From the NCBI RefSeq assembly GCF_032823475.1, contig NZ_CP127915.1:186001-250000 (forward strand): 64,000 nucleotides of DNA. The letters are read 5' to 3'. Within the stretch, counting starts at the first letter, position 1. Each line of letters starts with the position of its first letter. This stretch comes from Acinetobacter sp. SAAs474. Its GTDB lineage: Bacteria > Pseudomonadota > Gammaproteobacteria > Pseudomonadales > Moraxellaceae. The position numbers and the translations under genes were made by a program. The notes under the pieces were generated by a model. The model made no database searches. It worked only from the letters and a program-made list of their open reading frames with translations, and was not told where the DNA came from. This document shows positions 17,757 through 27,406 of this stretch, one piece after another.

Positions 17757-18026
17757 TTAATCTGCCTCATAAAATTTTGCTGCGAATAATGCTTGAATCT
17801 CAGACAAAGCTTTTTCTTCATCTACACCATCAATCACTAAACGCAATGTTGTACCTTTGCCTGCACCAAGCATTAACAAAGACATGATATTTTTTGCATC
17901 TACCAGTTTATCCGTTTTCCCAATTTGAATCGATGAGCGGAATTTTGTCGTCACTTCAATCAATTTGCCAGATGCACGGGCATGTAAGCCTAGTTTATTA
18001 ATTACATCAACAGTTGTGTCAATCAT
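17757..18026 (-). CDS. ptsO: HPr-family phosphocarrier protein (NPr-like)
   Basis: Small phosphotransfer protein of the nitrogen-type phosphotransferase chain, 89 residues. The active His15 sits in [15 protein letters not shown]. The second signature, [14 protein letters not shown], keeps Ser in the position equivalent to Ser46. In NPr systems the phosphate comes from EI-Ntr and passes to EIIA-Ntr; neither partner is in this window. Its start overlaps the rapZ stop by four bases, so the two are coupled. The symbol is assigned by genome context with rapZ. Confidence 0.88.
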   Translation of the reverse strand: MIDTTVDVINKLGLHARASGKLIEVTTKFRSSIQIGKTDKLVDAKNIMSLLMLGAGKGTTLRLVIDGVDEEKALSEIQALFAAKFYEAD

Positions 18027-18874
18027 GACCAGTGCTTCATTTCTCTATGTAAGACTTGAATAGACCATTTTGCCTGAAGCGCATTTTTTAGTCTATCCAC
18101 AATATAAACGGAACGATGTTGCCCACCGGTACATCCAATTGAAATGGTAATGTAATGTCGATGACCAGCAGCAAAGGCAGGCAACCATTTTTCTAAAAAT
18201 TGATTAATATCTTGAAACATTTCATTAGTTTGTTCATCATCTCCTAAAAATTGTCGTACAGGTTCATCTAAGCCAGTATATTTTCTTAATGTTAAATCCC
18301 AATGTGGATTAGGTAAATGACGAACATCAAACACATAATCAGCGTCTAAAGGAATACCATATTTATATCCAAAAGATTGTAAAATCACAATCAAATTATC
18401 AGTTTGTCCTAAACGATATAACAGGGTATCTTTTAAATCATGTACGCTATGATTGGTGGTATCAATTTGAATGGTTGCTTTAAATTGTATCGGCAGTAAT
18501 AGATTTTTTTCTTCCTGCAAACATTCGGTTAAGGTTTTAAAACGTGTTGCCAGTGGATGTGGGCGTCGAGAAGCACTAAAACGGGTAATTAATTCTTGAT
18601 CGGTTGCACTTAAATAAATAACATCTACCGTCCCGTAGTGCAATAACTGTTCGAAGACATGATCAAACTCTTTTAAATCGGCCTGAGTACTACGAACATC
18701 GACACCTAATGCCAAACATTCTAAGTTATTTTCTTGATCAAGCTTGGCAACAATCTCAGATAGCAATGCTACAGGCAAATTATCAATACAATAATAACCT
18801 AGATCTTCCAGTATCTGTAAGGCAGATGATTTTCCTGAGCCAGATTGACCTGTAACAATTAATATTCGCTTCAT
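18023..18874 (-). CDS. rapZ: RapZ-family nucleotide-binding protein (YvcJ/YhbJ)
   Basis: The 283-residue P-loop protein has Walker A GQSGSGKS (residues 9-16), [15 protein letters not shown] and the C-domain motifs [19 protein letters not shown] and [12 protein letters not shown]. In E. coli it delivers sRNA GlmZ to RNase E and senses glucosamine-6-phosphate. The extreme C-terminus here reads HREMKHWS and lacks the Lys/Arg cluster (K281-R282-K283) used by E. coli RapZ to bind RNA, so a GlmZ role is doubtful. It heads the rapZ-HPr-darP operon without rpoN, hpf or ptsN in front. Confidence 0.93.
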   Translation of the reverse strand: MKRILIVTGQSGSGKSSALQILEDLGYYCIDNLPVALLSEIVAKLDQENNLECLALGVDVRSTQADLKEFDHVFEQLLHYGTVDVIYLSATDQELITRFSASRRPHPLATRFKTLTECLQEEKNLLLPIQFKATIQIDTTNHSVHDLKDTLLYRLGQTDNLIVILQSFGYKYGIPLDADYVFDVRHLPNPHWDLTLRKYTGLDEPVRQFLGDDEQTNEMFQDINQFLEKWLPAFAAGHRHYITISIGCTGGQHRSVYIVDRLKNALQAKWSIQVLHREMKHWS

Positions 18875-18897
18875 AGCAATGCTATCCTTTCGCGATG

Positions 18898-19743
18898 TTA
18901 AGAGATATAACGAATATATAAATTATCAATCAAACGCGTTTGACCTAATTTAGCTGCAATAAAAATTACAATATCTTGGTTAAAGCTAGAGACATGCTGT
19001 AATTCAGGAGAGCGAGCCTCTACATAGTCCACAACAAAACCTGCTTGTGTCAATGTCTCTTTAATATTCTTTAACACTTCAGCTAAACTTTCACCTTGCA
19101 ACAGTGTGGTTTTTGCCGTTTGTAGACTATGATAAATTGTCGGTGCAACTTGACGGTTTTCTTGACTTAAATAACCATTTCGAGAACTTAAAGCTAAACC
19201 ATCTTCTGCACGTGCAATCGGCACAGCCATGATTTCCACAGGTATATTTAAATCATGCACAAATTGACGAATTACGGCCAGTTGTTGAAAGTCTTTTTCA
19301 CCAAAAAATGCATAATTCGGTTGCACGATATTAAAGAGTTTACTCACCACAACCGCAACACCATCAAAATGTCCCGGACGCTGTAAACCGCATAAATCAT
19401 TGGTAATGCCACTTACAGCAATATTGGTTAAACACGGCTGATCACCGTACATTTGTGCCACAGAAGGTGCAAAAACGTAGTCACAACCTACCGTAGCCAA
19501 TAATTGCTGATCTTGTTCTAAAGTGCGTGGATAACTATCATAATCTTCATTTGGACCAAACTGAATTGGATTAACAAAAATACTCACTATGACGATGTCA
19601 CATTGCTTACGTGCTTCACGAACCAGTTGTAAGTGTCCTTGATGCAGATTACCCATCGTTGGGACCAGACCAATGATCTTTTGAGAAAGTCGTGCTGTAT
19701 ATAAAGCATCACGAATACCTTGGATCGTTGTTTCTAATTTCAT
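18898..19743 (-). CDS. panC: Pantothenate synthetase
   Basis: Condenses pantoate and beta-alanine with ATP to form pantothenate, the last step before CoA synthesis. The 281 residues show [18 protein letters not shown] (residues 28-45, with the HxGH nucleotide motif), [25 protein letters not shown], and the KMSKS-like [11 protein letters not shown]. It lies five bases after panB and is the last gene of pcnB-folK-panB-panC. Confidence 0.97.
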   Translation of the reverse strand: MKLETTIQGIRDALYTARLSQKIIGLVPTMGNLHQGHLQLVREARKQCDIVIVSIFVNPIQFGPNEDYDSYPRTLEQDQQLLATVGCDYVFAPSVAQMYGDQPCLTNIAVSGITNDLCGLQRPGHFDGVAVVVSKLFNIVQPNYAFFGEKDFQQLAVIRQFVHDLNIPVEIMAVPIARAEDGLALSSRNGYLSQENRQVAPTIYHSLQTAKTTLLQGESLAEVLKNIKETLTQAGFVVDYVEARSPELQHVSSFNQDIVIFIAAKLGQTRLIDNLYIRYIS

Positions 19744-19747
19744 AGTG

Positions 19748-20557
19748 TTACAGCTCTACTTGAAAAGTATGTTCTCTGGCAGGAAATGAACCATCTTGAA
19801 CAGCCGTATGATACGCTTTGAATGCATCTAAAATTGCTGTTTCACCTGCCTGTTCTTTCATAAAATTACGTACAAACTTCGCTACGCGTGTAAAAGTAAG
19901 GCCTAACATATCTTGTACAACCAATACCTGTCCATCTGTTGCATGACCTGCGCCAATACCAATCACAGGAACATGTGGAAAGAGAGTCGTAATTTCCTCA
20001 CCAAGTTGTGCTGGCACACACTCTAATAACAAAACAGCAGCACCGGCATTGACGACAGCATGACAATCTGCAATCAATTGATCTGCAGCTTCACGTGTAC
20101 GTGCCTGTAATTTATAACCACCAAATACATGGACCGATTGTGGTGTTAGGCCTAAATGTACACAGACGGGAATTCCATTACGTGTTAACACTGCAATGCT
20201 TTCAGCTAACCAAGCGCCACCTTCCATTTTCACCATTTGCGCGCCTGCCTGCATCACGGACTTAGCGCTGTTTAAGGCATCATTTAGCGTGGCATAGCTC
20301 ATAAATGGTAAATCAGTCATAATAAAGGCATGTTGATTACCACGACGTACTGCCGCAGTATGATAGACCATATCCTCAACCGTCACAGCTAAAGTAGAGT
20401 CTCGTCCTTGAATCGACATCCCCAAAGAGTCACCAACTAAAATACTATCAATTTCGGCAATTTCCATTGCTTTTGCCATACTCGCATCATAGCAAGTCAA
20501 ACAAGAAAATTTACGTCCATCTGCTTTAAATCGTCTTAAATCACTTAGACTAATCAT
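19748..20557 (-). CDS. panB: 3-methyl-2-oxobutanoate hydroxymethyltransferase
   Basis: Transfers a hydroxymethyl group from methylene-tetrahydrofolate to alpha-ketoisovalerate to make ketopantoate; it forms a decamer in the cytosol. The 269 residues include [36 protein letters not shown], the Mg ligands in [22 protein letters not shown] and [19 protein letters not shown]. The family length is 264-275. The ketoisovalerate substrate links it to the ilv genes further right. Confidence 0.97.
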   Translation of the reverse strand: MISLSDLRRFKADGRKFSCLTCYDASMAKAMEIAEIDSILVGDSLGMSIQGRDSTLAVTVEDMVYHTAAVRRGNQHAFIMTDLPFMSYATLNDALNSAKSVMQAGAQMVKMEGGAWLAESIAVLTRNGIPVCVHLGLTPQSVHVFGGYKLQARTREAADQLIADCHAVVNAGAAVLLLECVPAQLGEEITTLFPHVPVIGIGAGHATDGQVLVVQDMLGLTFTRVAKFVRNFMKEQAGETAILDAFKAYHTAVQDGSFPAREHTFQVEL

Positions 20558-20602
20558 GAAGATGTTCCTCTATAAAAGTGTATACACCGTGCTTGAAATC
20601 AA

Positions 20603-21091
20603 TTAAAGATCTGCCCATGTTGCATCGTCTAACACTGTCAGTGTTGCATGTTGCAAAATAGGTAAAGATTTTAATTGTTGTCCCTGAAGCTGTAAGTTCA
20701 CATCTAAATCAAGCAAGGGAATAAGCACAAAATCACGCTGTAGAATGCCCACATGTGGTACCGTTAAACGCTCATTTTGAATTAGGGCTTCGCCATAAAG
20801 CAATAAATCCAAGTCTAAGGTGCGCTCACCCCAACGGCGTAAACGTACACGGCCAGATTCTTGTTCAAATCGTTGTAATTCATCCAATAACAGCAACGGT
20901 TCAAGATCAGTCTGCAAACATGCAACCGCATTTAAGTAATGCGGTTGATCTTGTGGTCCCATAGGCGGGCTTTGATATAGTTTAGATGTAATAACATCAC
21001 CTAAAGTACGTAGTTTTTCGACTGCTTCAATCAAAATTTGACGTGAATCACCTAAATTACTGCCTAAACCAATATAAGTTTTTATACTCAT
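20603..21091 (-). CDS. folK: 6-hydroxymethyl-7,8-dihydropterin pyrophosphokinase
   Basis: Folate-pathway kinase that transfers pyrophosphate from ATP to hydroxymethyl-dihydropterin. The 162 residues match the family. TYIGLGSNLGDS opens the protein, and the signature RRWGERTLDLDLLLYG (about residues 81-96) carries the Mg-binding Asp pair. Its start overlaps the pcnB stop by four bases (ATGA); 45 bases then separate it from panB. The order pcnB-folK-panB-panC is the same as in E. coli. Confidence 0.96.
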   Translation of the reverse strand: MSIKTYIGLGSNLGDSRQILIEAVEKLRTLGDVITSKLYQSPPMGPQDQPHYLNAVACLQTDLEPLLLLDELQRFEQESGRVRLRRWGERTLDLDLLLYGEALIQNERLTVPHVGILQRDFVLIPLLDLDVNLQLQGQQLKSLPILQHATLTVLDDATWADL

Positions 21092-22575
21092 TGCGTTGGT
21101 CCAAAAATGACATGTGTTAAATCGCGTTTTACACGTTGACGTTTCAAAATCGGATGGTCCGAAGTAATTTCGCGTTGCTGATTGTCGGTTGTCATTAAAA
21201 CTTTTTGTGCCGCTGGTATCGCCGTTTTAGTTGCACGACGACTTTTGCTCACAGGTTCATTGACCAATGGCTCTATTGTGGCATCCTGACGCTGGTTTTT
21301 AGTCGAAGTATCATCCGATTTACGACGAGATTTAGCACGTTGACGATTATAGGCAGTGATCGCCCGCTCCTTATCATCGGTAGATAAGGTTTGGTACTGA
21401 TCCCACCATTGCCCCATAGCTTGCGTAGAGGTATCACCTGATTTTTCTCGTAATAATAAAAAGTCAAATCCAGCTCTAAAACGTGCATGATTCGATAATG
21501 CATGAATTTGCTGTGGCTTTGGATTTAATAATCGTGTTTGCATTTCCCATACTTCACGAATAAAAGTTTCTGCAAAACGAGGAATAATCGTCCGTGTCGC
21601 TTGACGTTTTAACACATCTAATCCGGCTTGCGCACGCGCCTCTGCAGGTGCAATTCCTTTGGCCAAATAAACGTCACAACGTTCTAAAAAAACATTCCAC
21701 AATAATACGGCATAAAAAAAGGCTGGATTAATCGTTTTGCCTATCGAAATTCGTTGATCCGTATTTTTCGCTGCACGTTCAATAAATGGGGTGATTTCAG
21801 GTTTAACTTCAGCAAATAACTGCTTCCAAACGCCAAAATCAATCAACATCGGTAAAACATGATTTAAGTGACCACTGGTAAACAATTTTTGTGATTCATC
21901 ATATAAACGATGTGGAGAAACATCACGTAACAAGTGACTTAAATCAGGATTAAAAACATCTAATATCTTTTGATCAATAGCAAAGTTAAGTTTTGCCGCA
22001 AATCTTAATGCTCTCAGCATTCGTACAGGATCTTCTTCAAAACGTAGCTTTGGATCACCCAATAAACGTAATGTTTTTGATTTAACATCCTCTACAGCAT
22101 GGCAAAAATCCAGCACAATCCCTTTACGCGGTTGATAGTACAAGGTATTAATTGAAAAATCACGACGCACAAAGTCTTGCTCTATCGTACCCCAATTATT
22201 ATCACGTAAAATCATACCAGAAGATGACGTTACTTCTTTTTTAGGAGGTGCACGAAAGGTTGCAACTTCAACCAGTTCACGCCCTGAATACACATGAGCC
22301 AATTCAAAACGTCGCCCAATAATACGACAACGACGACCAAAGACATCTTTAATCTGAGCTGGTGTGGCATCGGTTACAGCATCAAAATCTTTTGGATTTT
22401 GACCCAACATTAAATCACGTACCCCCCCTCCCACAATATAGGCTTCATATCCTGCCTTAGTTAAAGCATCGATAACATCTAAAATATAAGCAGGTAATTG
22501 AGAGGTTGATAAACCACATTTTGACGCGCGCAAAGTTTGCAAAAGACGCTGTCTCCTACGTCTGAACGTAAACAA
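21088..22575 (-). CDS. pcnB: Poly(A) polymerase I
   Basis: Adds 3' poly(A) tails that promote RNA decay. It is a class II nucleotidyltransferase related to the CCA-adding enzyme. The 495 residues hold GYEAYIVGGGVRDLMLGQNP and PKDFDAVTDATP (catalytic Asp pair near residues 60-72), RRFELAHVY, and DFVRRDFSINTLYY, which marks the bacterial family. The C-terminal 110 residues are very basic, with Arg/Lys/Thr-rich disorder (KSRRKSDDTSTKNQRQ), longer than the catalytic core needs. The start appears to be TTG (FTFRRRRQRLLQ): an in-frame stop lies five codons upstream and no ATG fits. The ribosome-binding site is weak. Confidence 0.93.
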   Translation of the reverse strand: MFTFRRRRQRLLQTLRASKCGLSTSQLPAYILDVIDALTKAGYEAYIVGGGVRDLMLGQNPKDFDAVTDATPAQIKDVFGRRCRIIGRRFELAHVYSGRELVEVATFRAPPKKEVTSSSGMILRDNNWGTIEQDFVRRDFSINTLYYQPRKGIVLDFCHAVEDVKSKTLRLLGDPKLRFEEDPVRMLRALRFAAKLNFAIDQKILDVFNPDLSHLLRDVSPHRLYDESQKLFTSGHLNHVLPMLIDFGVWKQLFAEVKPEITPFIERAAKNTDQRISIGKTINPAFFYAVLLWNVFLERCDVYLAKGIAPAEARAQAGLDVLKRQATRTIIPRFAETFIREVWEMQTRLLNPKPQQIHALSNHARFRAGFDFLLLREKSGDTSTQAMGQWWDQYQTLSTDDKERAITAYNRQRAKSRRKSDDTSTKNQRQDATIEPLVNEPVSKSRRATKTAIPAAQKVLMTTDNQQREITSDHPILKRQRVKRDLTHVIFGPTQ

Positions 22576-22678
22576 TATAAGATGCCGCTAATCATATCTC
22601 TTACACCAACAAAGGGCAATTTGAATATGCTACTCAAATCCCAATAAATTAAACCAAGCTGTTATCAATTTAGCCTGA

Positions 22679-23053
22679 TTATAAGGCCAATTTTGCTTTA
22701 TTCTTTTCAAATAGTCCGGCTCCTATTCCTTTTACTTGTTGAATTTCCTCAATTGATTTAAATTTTCCATTCTTATTTCGATAATCGATAATCGCTTGTG
22801 CTTTTTTAGCACCAATACCCGAAAGCTGTTGTAGTTGTTCAGCGGATGCCGAATTTAATTGAATTTTATGTATAAATACAGGGTTATTTTTTGGTGATGC
22901 TGATGCTTTAATGGTGCTGGATTTCTGTGCTAACTGTTCATCTTTATGCTGTTGTTTCATTTTCCAAGCTAAATATTGCTGTTCATAACTGTCTGCATAA
23001 AGATGACCAAAACTACCAAGACCAATCAGCCAAAGTATGATCTTAAGTTGCAT
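22679..23053 (-). CDS. ComEA-type helix-hairpin-helix DNA-binding protein
   Basis: Exported 124-residue protein with a signal peptide (MQLKIILWLIGLGSFGHLYA), a 45-residue polar linker and one (HhH)2 domain. The domain begins LNSASAEQLQQLSGIGAKKA and continues IIDYRNKNGKFKSIEEIQQV followed by KGIGAG. ComEA binds incoming double-stranded DNA in the periplasm during natural transformation, a well-known trait of Acinetobacter. Competence is therefore the likely role, though short HhH proteins of this kind exist in multiple copies. It is downstream of mazG's stop region on the same strand order and upstream of pcnB. Confidence 0.9.
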   Translation of the reverse strand: MQLKIILWLIGLGSFGHLYADSYEQQYLAWKMKQQHKDEQLAQKSSTIKASASPKNNPVFIHKIQLNSASAEQLQQLSGIGAKKAQAIIDYRNKNGKFKSIEEIQQVKGIGAGLFEKNKAKLAL

Positions 23054-23083
23054 TTTTATAATTTTTATCCTTTAGGTTTTTGT

Positions 23084-23848
23084 TTATTTTTGTAAAAAAA
23101 GTTTTGCCTGCTCCCACAATAGATCCATTTCAACTAAAGACATCTGCTCAATGTCTTTATGCTGCAATAATGCCTGTTGCTCGATATAAGCAAAACGAGA
23201 TCTAAACTTATCAATCGTGCCTAGTAATGCGATCTCACTAGAGAGATTAAGTTTACGTCCAACATTAATCAATGAAAATAAGCAATCTCCTAATTCAGCC
23301 TGTATTTCATCTGTTTGTTGAGTTTGAATTGCCGCTTTTAACTCAGCAAATTCCTCTTCAACCTTAGCCAAAGCACACTGTAAATCGGTAAAATCAAAAC
23401 CCACATTGGCTGCTTTTTTCTGTAGATCATGGGCTTGTTGTATCGCTGGACCATGTTTAACCTCATCCAAGCGTGATGGCAATTGTGCTTTTTTCTCTTG
23501 TGCTTTAATACTTTGCCATAATGCTGTCACTTGTGCAGTCGATAGCTGCTGATGCTGCTGTGGATTAAAAACATGTGGATGGCGACGAATTAATTTTGCG
23601 ATCAAGGTATTTACAACATCTTGGAAATCAAATGCATCCTGTTCTTGATACATTTGAGACTGGAATACCACTTGTAAGAGTAAATCACCCAATTCTTCTT
23701 TGATTTGCGCTATATCACCAGAGCGTACTGCAGCCTCTACCTCATAAGCTTCTTCAATTGCATAGGGTGTTAAAGTTTGTGGTGTCTGTGCCTGATCCCA
23801 AGGACATTGCTGACGAAGCTGTTGCATAATCTGTAAAAGCTGTTGCAT
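23084..23848 (-). CDS. mazG: Nucleoside triphosphate pyrophosphohydrolase MazG
   Basis: Hydrolyses NTPs to NMP and PPi, cleansing damaged nucleotides and affecting ppGpp levels. The 254 residues carry two MazG domains. The first has CPWDQAQTPQTLTPYAIEEA (about residues 15-34) and EELGDLLLQVVFQSQM. The second has KVEEEFAELKAAI and ELGDCLFSLINVGRKL. ATG (MQQLLQIMQQLRQQ) with GGAAA eight bases upstream is preferred over TTG five codons earlier. Confidence 0.95.
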   Translation of the reverse strand: MQQLLQIMQQLRQQCPWDQAQTPQTLTPYAIEEAYEVEAAVRSGDIAQIKEELGDLLLQVVFQSQMYQEQDAFDFQDVVNTLIAKLIRRHPHVFNPQQHQQLSTAQVTALWQSIKAQEKKAQLPSRLDEVKHGPAIQQAHDLQKKAANVGFDFTDLQCALAKVEEEFAELKAAIQTQQTDEIQAELGDCLFSLINVGRKLNLSSEIALLGTIDKFRSRFAYIEQQALLQHKDIEQMSLVEMDLLWEQAKLFLQK

Positions 23849-23896
23849 CGATATTTTCCACAATTGTTACTAAGACTACCGCCATTATGACATGAT

Positions 23897-23925
23897 AAAA
23901 AAAGCCCAAAGTTAACTTTGGGCTT
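23897..23925 (-). terminator. der terminator
   Basis: Stem aagcccaaag/ctttgggctt, 10 bp, loop ttaa, followed on the minus strand by a run of seven T. It lies about 20 bases after the der stop. Confidence 0.88.
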
Positions 23926-23944
23926 AAACTGAGCATGACAATGT

Positions 23945-25354
23945 TTAACGTTTAAACTTTTTCTCAGCTTTCTTAAATTTCTGTACATAACGACGACGAC
24001 GTGCCGCAGTACGTTCATCTACTTGAGACTTACGTCCTTCAAATGGGTTCTCTGAGGTTTTAAACTCAATTTTCACTGGTGTTCCTTCCAGTTTATAAAC
24101 TTTACGAAACACATTTTCTAAATAGCGGCGATAATCTGCAGGGGTTTTATCTACTTTATTACCATGGATCACAATCGTAGGTGGATTTTGTCCACCAATA
24201 TGTGCATAACGCATTTTAATCCGACGTCCTTGTACCATCGGTGGCTGATGTGCTTCTGTTGCATCTTGTAAAATTTGCGTAATTTTTGCAGGTGAAACTT
24301 TTAAATGCGATGAATCATACGCACGGTGAATTGAAGGATATAACTCACCCACACCCGTACCATGAAGTGCAGAAATTAAATGAATTTTTGCCCATGGAAT
24401 AAAGTCAAAGCGACGCTCTACATCAAGTTTACATTGTTTACGATCATATTCAGACATATTGTCCCATTTATTGATCGCAATCACCATGGCACGTCCAGCT
24501 TCTAAAGCGTAGCCAATTAAATGTAAATCTTGTTCAACAATACCTTCTCGGGCATCAACGACCACCACCACGACATGCGCATCTTTCATCGCCTGTAAAG
24601 TTTTAACAATCGAAAATTTTTCGATCATTTCATCCACTTTACCTTTACGACGCACACCTGCAGTGTCAATTAAAGTATATTTACGTCCATCTCGTTCAAA
24701 TGGAATATACACTGAATCACGTGTAGTTCCCGGTTGGTCAAAGGCAACAACGCGTTCTTCACCCAATAAACGGTTAACCAAAGTGGATTTACCCACGTTG
24801 GGGCGACCGATAATCGCTAAACGTAAACCGGTATCTTTATCATGCTCATCTGGATTTTCATCTTCAGGAACATCAGCGAGCACATCTTCCAACATTTGTT
24901 GCACGCCGCGACCATGACTGGCTGCAACTTGTAATGGCTCACCCATTCCCAGTTTATAAAATTCAACCAGAGCGGCCTCAGCATGAACACCGTCCACCTT
25001 ATTGGCAACTAAAAATACTTTTTTGCCTAAGGTACGTAACTCACGTGCAATCTGTTCATCTGATGCCAATAAACCGGCACGTGCATCAACCACGAAAATA
25101 ATAATATCTGCTTCATGAATTGCTGTTTTTGACTGTTCAGCCATATATGAATCAATACCATTTTCACTTTCACCAATACCCCCAGTATCGACGACAATGA
25201 ATGATTTATTTTGATACGTTGCGTCGCCATACTTACGATCACGAGTAAGGCCAGCAAAGTCTGCTACAAGCGCATCACGACTTTTAGTAATTTGGTTAAA
25301 CATCGTCGATTTTCCGACGTTCGGACGACCAATGAGCGCAATTACGGGTTTCAT
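23945..25354 (-). CDS. der: Ribosome biogenesis GTPase Der (EngA)
   Basis: Essential tandem GTPase of late 50S assembly. The 469 residues contain two G domains: [13 protein letters not shown] with DTGGI and ANKVD in the first, and [13 protein letters not shown] with [10 protein letters not shown] and NKWDNM in the second. A C-terminal KH-like domain ([19 protein letters not shown]) and a Lys/Arg tail follow. It is the last of the bamB-der block but has its own upstream terminator-separated region, so it may be expressed separately. Confidence 0.97.
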   Translation of the reverse strand: MKPVIALIGRPNVGKSTMFNQITKSRDALVADFAGLTRDRKYGDATYQNKSFIVVDTGGIGESENGIDSYMAEQSKTAIHEADIIIFVVDARAGLLASDEQIARELRTLGKKVFLVANKVDGVHAEAALVEFYKLGMGEPLQVAASHGRGVQQMLEDVLADVPEDENPDEHDKDTGLRLAIIGRPNVGKSTLVNRLLGEERVVAFDQPGTTRDSVYIPFERDGRKYTLIDTAGVRRKGKVDEMIEKFSIVKTLQAMKDAHVVVVVVDAREGIVEQDLHLIGYALEAGRAMVIAINKWDNMSEYDRKQCKLDVERRFDFIPWAKIHLISALHGTGVGELYPSIHRAYDSSHLKVSPAKITQILQDATEAHQPPMVQGRRIKMRYAHIGGQNPPTIVIHGNKVDKTPADYRRYLENVFRKVYKLEGTPVKIEFKTSENPFEGRKSQVDERTAARRRRYVQKFKKAEKKFKR

Positions 25355-25444
25355 AGATTAACCTTTATTCAAGATCAGCCAGTTGGTCTGGTCTGAACAT
25401 CAGAAACAAATGGAAGAAATAGGGTTGGTCAAAGACTTAAATAA

Positions 25445-25481
25445 AAACACGGGGTATCGAATTTTCAATCTCCCCGTGTTT
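25445..25481 (-). terminator. Terminator downstream of bamB
   Basis: Stem aaacacgggg/ccccgtgttt, 10 bp with a 17-base loop, followed on the minus strand by TTTAT-rich sequence. It separates bamB from der. Confidence 0.75.
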
Positions 25482-25526
25482 AAAAAATACCAATATGGTG
25501 CTAGTTTAGCATAAGGCTCAGTAAAA

Positions 25527-26675
25527 TTAACGCTTTTGCCAAATACTCACTGCACCCTTTTGTGTATCGACATAAAGTTGCTGATCAATAACGCGTAACG
25601 AACGTACTGCACCACTGGTTTTAGCACGTCCAATCAACTGACCAGTACTTGGATTAATCAGGTGTAAATAACCATCCAGATCACCAACAATTAGATCATC
25701 ACCGAGCATTACTGGATTACTTAATTGACGATGAAGCAAGTCATTATTTTCCCATAGCTTGCGCCCAGAATTAATTTCATACGCCACCACTTGACCATCA
25801 GCAGCCGCAACAAATACACCATTACCAACCACTTCAGGGCGTTTGGTACTGCTGAGTTTTTCACTCCAGATTATTTTCTGTGAGTTGAGATCTAATGCGG
25901 TCACTTGGCCTTGATAACTGGTAGTAATTAAAAGATTAGCTACAGCAACAGGATCACCATTAATATCATTTAGACGTTGAATATCCGAACGTCCTTCACT
26001 AATCGCCACACGACGTTGCATTAACGGCGTACCTGTTAAGGAATCTAGGATATAAATATAGGCATTGGCATAAGCAATCGCGACTGCACGTTCATCCACT
26101 GCAACAGGCGATGCTGTACCACGCAAACTCAACGGAACATTCGGTAAGTTATAGCTCCAGATTTGCTTGCCATCGCTGACATTATTGGCAAACACAGTAC
26201 CATCATTACTCAAGGTGATGACACGATTTGCCATCACTAAAGAAGGCGCTAAAATGGCACCAGAAAGCTGAGCAACCCACTTTTCTTCACCAGTAGCTTG
26301 ATCTAAAGCAAACAGTTGACCTTTTTTATTGCCAACAATCACTATACCGTCAGCTGCTTTAACACCAGAACTTAAACCTAATTTAGATACTTGTTTTTCC
26401 CAAAGTTTTTGCTTACCTTGATAGGCAATCACCTTACCTTTAGGATCGGCAATAAAAATGATGCCATTTACTGCATCTGCTTGTAAACGTAAAGGATCTT
26501 TTTCAGATGTTGCCGAAACACTTTGACTAAATATAGGTGACAATGTGACAGATTGTTCAAGTTTTGGCAGTGGATTAGGTTTGACTTCCTCAACTTTAAT
26601 TTTATTACTCGAACAACCCACCAAAGCTAAAGTTAAAACAGTGAGTGCAAAAGGTATTCTAAATTTTCTATTCAT
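25527..26675 (-). CDS. bamB: Outer membrane assembly lipoprotein BamB
   Basis: Beta-propeller lipoprotein of the BAM complex that inserts outer-membrane proteins. The 382 residues start with a lipoprotein signal (lipobox LVGC, Cys21). Repeated PQQ-like blades follow, for example KGQLFALDQATGEEKWVAQL, GQVTALDLNSQKIIWSE, GQVVAYEINSGRKLWEN and GYLHLINPSTGQLIG. It starts four bases inside the end of the yfgM-like gene, so translation is coupled, as in E. coli. Confidence 0.96.
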   Translation of the reverse strand: MNRKFRIPFALTVLTLALVGCSSNKIKVEEVKPNPLPKLEQSVTLSPIFSQSVSATSEKDPLRLQADAVNGIIFIADPKGKVIAYQGKQKLWEKQVSKLGLSSGVKAADGIVIVGNKKGQLFALDQATGEEKWVAQLSGAILAPSLVMANRVITLSNDGTVFANNVSDGKQIWSYNLPNVPLSLRGTASPVAVDERAVAIAYANAYIYILDSLTGTPLMQRRVAISEGRSDIQRLNDINGDPVAVANLLITTSYQGQVTALDLNSQKIIWSEKLSSTKRPEVVGNGVFVAAADGQVVAYEINSGRKLWENNDLLHRQLSNPVMLGDDLIVGDLDGYLHLINPSTGQLIGRAKTSGAVRSLRVIDQQLYVDTQKGAVSIWQKR

Positions 26676-27376
26676 TCATTCTCATCCATTTGAGTTTCTA
26701 ATATCGGACGCTCGACTTTAGGATCATCAACCAACACGCCAACACTTTGCAGTTTAATCTGTAAAATTTGACGATCTTGTTGCTGCTCAACCAAATCATT
26801 CCAAGCACTCAAATAGGCTTTTTTAGCATTTGGAATATCATTTTTTGCAAAGTAAACATCACCACGCGCTTCTTCAACCATCGCTTTATATGCGGGTAAA
26901 GTCACTGCTGATAATGACTGTAATGCATCATTATATTTTTTCTGTGCCAATTGAGCATAACCCAATCGTAATTTCACCAGTCCAACCAGACCTTCATCAT
27001 CAACTTTTGAATTCTCAACGCGCTTCAGGGCTTTCTCTGCAGCAGCATAATCTGCTTTATCAAATGCAATTTTTGCCATTACCAATTGAGTTTGTATTGC
27101 CTGTGCTGAATCTGGTGCCTCTTTGACAATTTTATCTGCTGTTGCCACCAATTGCTGATAAATATTTGGATTTGTTTCAGCCGTAGTGGCTTCATCCATC
27201 AATTGTTGTACTCGCGCAGTATTGGTTTGACTTTCTGCCAAATTTTTCTTTTGCCACCACTGCCAACCGAAAAAGGCAATCAACGCAATTAGAATCCCAC
27301 TCACGATGGCTGAGCCATACTTTTTGGCAAAAGACTTTAAATGATCAAGTTGACTTTCTTCACCTAATGCGTTCAT
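26672..27376 (-). CDS. yfgM: YfgM-like membrane-anchored TPR protein
   Basis: Ancillary protein of the Sec translocon that works with periplasmic chaperones in E. coli. The 234 residues have a short cytosolic N-terminus, one transmembrane helix (about residues 19-37, GSAIVSGILIALIAFFGW) and a periplasmic domain of TPR-like helices (for example LRLGYAQLAQKKYNDALQSL). It lies between hisS and bamB, the conserved place for this gene. Confidence 0.92.
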   Translation of the reverse strand: MNALGEESQLDHLKSFAKKYGSAIVSGILIALIAFFGWQWWQKKNLAESQTNTARVQQLMDEATTAETNPNIYQQLVATADKIVKEAPDSAQAIQTQLVMAKIAFDKADYAAAEKALKRVENSKVDDEGLVGLVKLRLGYAQLAQKKYNDALQSLSAVTLPAYKAMVEEARGDVYFAKNDIPNAKKAYLSAWNDLVEQQQDRQILQIKLQSVGVLVDDPKVERPILETQMDENE

Positions 27377-27406
27377 TTGATTACCCTTTCCCCGATATAC
27401 TAATGC

